A DNA stretch of 64,000 nt from Paeniglutamicibacter sp. Y32M11. GTDB lineage: Bacteria > Actinomycetota > Actinomycetes > Actinomycetales > Micrococcaceae. The notes beneath the pieces are model-generated. The model worked only from the letters and a program-made list of their open reading frames with translations, was not told the DNA's origin and made no database searches. Both the position numbers and the translations under genes were made by a program. Of this stretch, positions 62,297 to 64,000 are shown one piece after another; positions within the stretch are counted from its first letter, which is position 1; each line of letters opens with the position of its first letter. The stretch is from positions 992,001 to 1,056,000 of the forward strand of contig NZ_CP079107.1 of the NCBI RefSeq assembly GCF_019285735.1. Direction: 5' to 3'.

Positions 62297-63979
62297 GTGG
62301 CTCATATCGACGTATCCGACATCCATTACTTCCTTTCCGACGGAACACAGCTTCTGGGCGGCGTGACCTTCAAGGTCACTTCGGGCTCAAAGACGGCTCT
62401 GATCGGTCCCAACGGCGCCGGAAAGACGACGCTGTTCAAGATCATCGCCGGCGACCTTAAGGCCGACGAAGGGGTGGTAGGTCGATCCGGCGGCATGGGC
62501 ATCATGCGGCAGTTCGTCGGGCAGGTGCGGGACGAGTCAACCGTCCGTGACCTGTTGGTGTCCACCGCATCGCGGGATTTGGCAGCGGCCGCCAAGGCAG
62601 TGGATGAAACCGAGCTGCTCATGATGGAATCCGACGACGAAAAAATCCAGATGCGTTACGCCCAAGCGATCATCGACTGGGGAGACGCTGGCGGGTACGA
62701 GCTCGAAACGGCCTGGGACAAGGTCTGTATGGCAGCTCTCGGAGTTCCCTTCGAAAGGGCCGGACACCGGCTGGCCTCGACCCTTTCCGGCGGTGAGCAA
62801 AAGCGTCTGGTCCTTGAGGCACTCTTTGAGGGCCCGGATGAGCTGCTGTTGCTCGATGAGCCCGATAACTACCTCGATGTACCGGGCAAGCGCTGGTTGG
62901 AAGCAACGCTCAACGCCTCACCCAAGACGGTCTTGTTTATCAGTCACGATCGCGAGCTGCTCAACAACTCCGCAAATCGCATCGTCACACTCGAACCCGG
63001 GCACTCCGGAGCTTCTGCATGGATCCACGGCGGAGCTTTCGGCTCCTACGTGGATGCGCGGCGCGAACGCAACGAACGTTTTGAAGAGTTGCGCAAGCGT
63101 TGGGATGAGGAACACGCCAAGCTCAAGGAGCTGGTGAACATGTATAAGAACAAGGCAGCCTTCCGCTCGGACATGGCAAACCGCTATCACGCGGCGCAAA
63201 CACGACTTGCCAAATTCTTGGAAGCTGGGCCGCCGCAGGCCATCCCGTTGGAGCAGAACGTCAATATGAGGCTCAAGGGCGGGCGCACCGCAAAGCGCGC
63301 CATCGTCGCCGAGAAGCTCGAACTGACCGGTCTCATGAAGCCCTTCAGCAACGAGATCTGGTTCGGCGACCGGGTGGCAATTCTCGGATCCAATGGATCC
63401 GGAAAATCTCACTTCCTGCGTCTGTTGGCCGCAGGCGGAACCGACCCGGAACGTGAACACCTGCCGGTCTCGGACTTCGAAATTGCCGAGGTACCGCATG
63501 AGGGCACGGTCAAGCTGGGCGCACGCATCCGCCCCGGCTTCTTTGCGCAGACCCACAGTCGCCCAGACCTCATCGGTCGGACCCTGCTAGATATCCTGCA
63601 CCGTGGGGACGAGCATCGCTCGGGAATGGCCAGGGAGGCGGCCTCCGGTGCTCTAGACGGATATGGTCTTGCCGGTCAGGCGGAACAAAAATACGATTCG
63701 CTCTCGGGAGGTCAGCAGGCTCGATTCCAAATCCTGCTCCTGCAGCTCTCCGGGGCCACCTTGCTACTCCTTGACGAGCCCACCGACAACCTTGACCTGC
63801 ATTCGGGCGAAGCGCTGGAACGCGCCATTGAATCCTTCGAAGGAACAGTTCTAGCGGTGACCCACGACCGATGGTTTGCAAAGTCCTTCGACCGGTTCTT
63901 GGTCTTCGGATCCAACGGCAAAGTCTATGAATCCGCGGAACCGGTATGGGACGAAGAACGCGTCCAACGCGCTCGATAA
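62297..63979 (+). CDS. ABC-F family ATPase
   Basis: A 560-aa soluble protein with two ABC domains and no membrane part, acting on ribosomes (translation factor or antibiotic-protection type). First domain: Walker A GPNGAGKTT, signature LSGGEQKR, Walker B LLLLDEPDNYLD. Linker (~residues 255-330) is charged and helical. Second domain: Walker A GSNGSGKSH (His for the usual Thr/Ser after Ser), signature LSGGQQAR and LLLLDEPTDNLD. GTG 62297 is chosen over the frame open from 62165 because the conserved MAHIDVSD-type start lies here just after a -10 box. The stop lies 21 bases from the window end. Confidence 0.92.
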   Translation: MAHIDVSDIHYFLSDGTQLLGGVTFKVTSGSKTALIGPNGAGKTTLFKIIAGDLKADEGVVGRSGGMGIMRQFVGQVRDESTVRDLLVSTASRDLAAAAKAVDETELLMMESDDEKIQMRYAQAIIDWGDAGGYELETAWDKVCMAALGVPFERAGHRLASTLSGGEQKRLVLEALFEGPDELLLLDEPDNYLDVPGKRWLEATLNASPKTVLFISHDRELLNNSANRIVTLEPGHSGASAWIHGGAFGSYVDARRERNERFEELRKRWDEEHAKLKELVNMYKNKAAFRSDMANRYHAAQTRLAKFLEAGPPQAIPLEQNVNMRLKGGRTAKRAIVAEKLELTGLMKPFSNEIWFGDRVAILGSNGSGKSHFLRLLAAGGTDPEREHLPVSDFEIAEVPHEGTVKLGARIRPGFFAQTHSRPDLIGRTLLDILHRGDEHRSGMAREAASGALDGYGLAGQAEQKYDSLSGGQQARFQILLLQLSGATLLLLDEPTDNLDLHSGEALERAIESFEGTVLAVTHDRWFAKSFDRFLVFGSNGKVYESAEPVWDEERVQRAR

Positions 63980-64000
63980 GCTAGCCCCGCAGCTAGCGCG

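Overview
This 64 kb window comes from a high-GC Gram-positive bacterium. Gene content and order point to the Micrococcaceae (Arthrobacter, Paeniglutamicibacter or Glutamicibacter type). The evidence is the glyS ... dusB-dgt-dnaG-tRNA-Asn block, an actinobacterial SAM-IV-like riboswitch before metY-metX, frequent GTG/TTG starts, several apparently leaderless starts, and an actinobacterial hut cluster. The genus call is inference.

Layout. 1-3.9 kb: end of a PLP decarboxylase-like gene, ferritin, a cupin protein, a TerC-family membrane protein and a universal stress protein. 3.9-11.3 kb (minus): a three-gene unit of ATP-grasp ligase, serine hydrolase and Orn/Lys/Arg-type decarboxylase. The ligase has a ~440-residue basic Ala/Thr/Lys tail and the hydrolase a ~160-residue acidic Pro/Glu tail. 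11.5-13.5 kb is gene-poor and holds a decayed transposase fragment. 13.5-20 kb: a lipoprotein HNH nuclease, a small membrane protein, a frameshifted GH38 alpha-mannosidase and a BadF-type sugar kinase. 19.7-30 kb: histidine utilisation. hutH faces an IclR regulator and hutU, an M20 amidohydrolase, hutF and hutI; hutD is nearby; a LysE exporter and an orphan DNA methyltransferase sit between hutD and hutH. A canonical HutG is absent and the M20 enzyme probably replaces it.

30.7-39.5 kb: an amino-sugar/tagatose-type catabolic locus (SIS isomerase, ROK kinase, frameshifted PfkB kinase, class II aldolase, sugar ABC transporter, CutC homologue, DeoR regulator). 39.5-51.9 kb: mixed housekeeping genes, including riboswitch-controlled metY-metX with a DtxR/IdeR-like box upstream, a GntR/membrane-protein operon, tandem YdcZ-type transporters and a broken LuxR regulator gene. 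52-64 kb: glyS, a GNAT protein, an LLM oxidoreductase, a retron-like reverse transcriptase, dusB, dgt, dnaG, tRNA-Asn and an ABC-F ATPase.

Two systems deserve most attention. The first is a retron-like reverse transcriptase (55.6-57.0 kb, minus). It has a YADD catalytic motif, a long N-terminal extension and a candidate msr-msd RNA just upstream, bounded by a 10-nt inverted repeat. It has no obvious separate effector gene and sits in the middle of a housekeeping block. The second is the decarboxylase/serine hydrolase/ATP-grasp operon, whose two enzyme tails are of opposite charge. Two catabolic genes (GH38 and pfkB) each carry an apparent loss of one G from a GGTG context, so a systematic sequencing error should be excluded before calling them pseudogenes.
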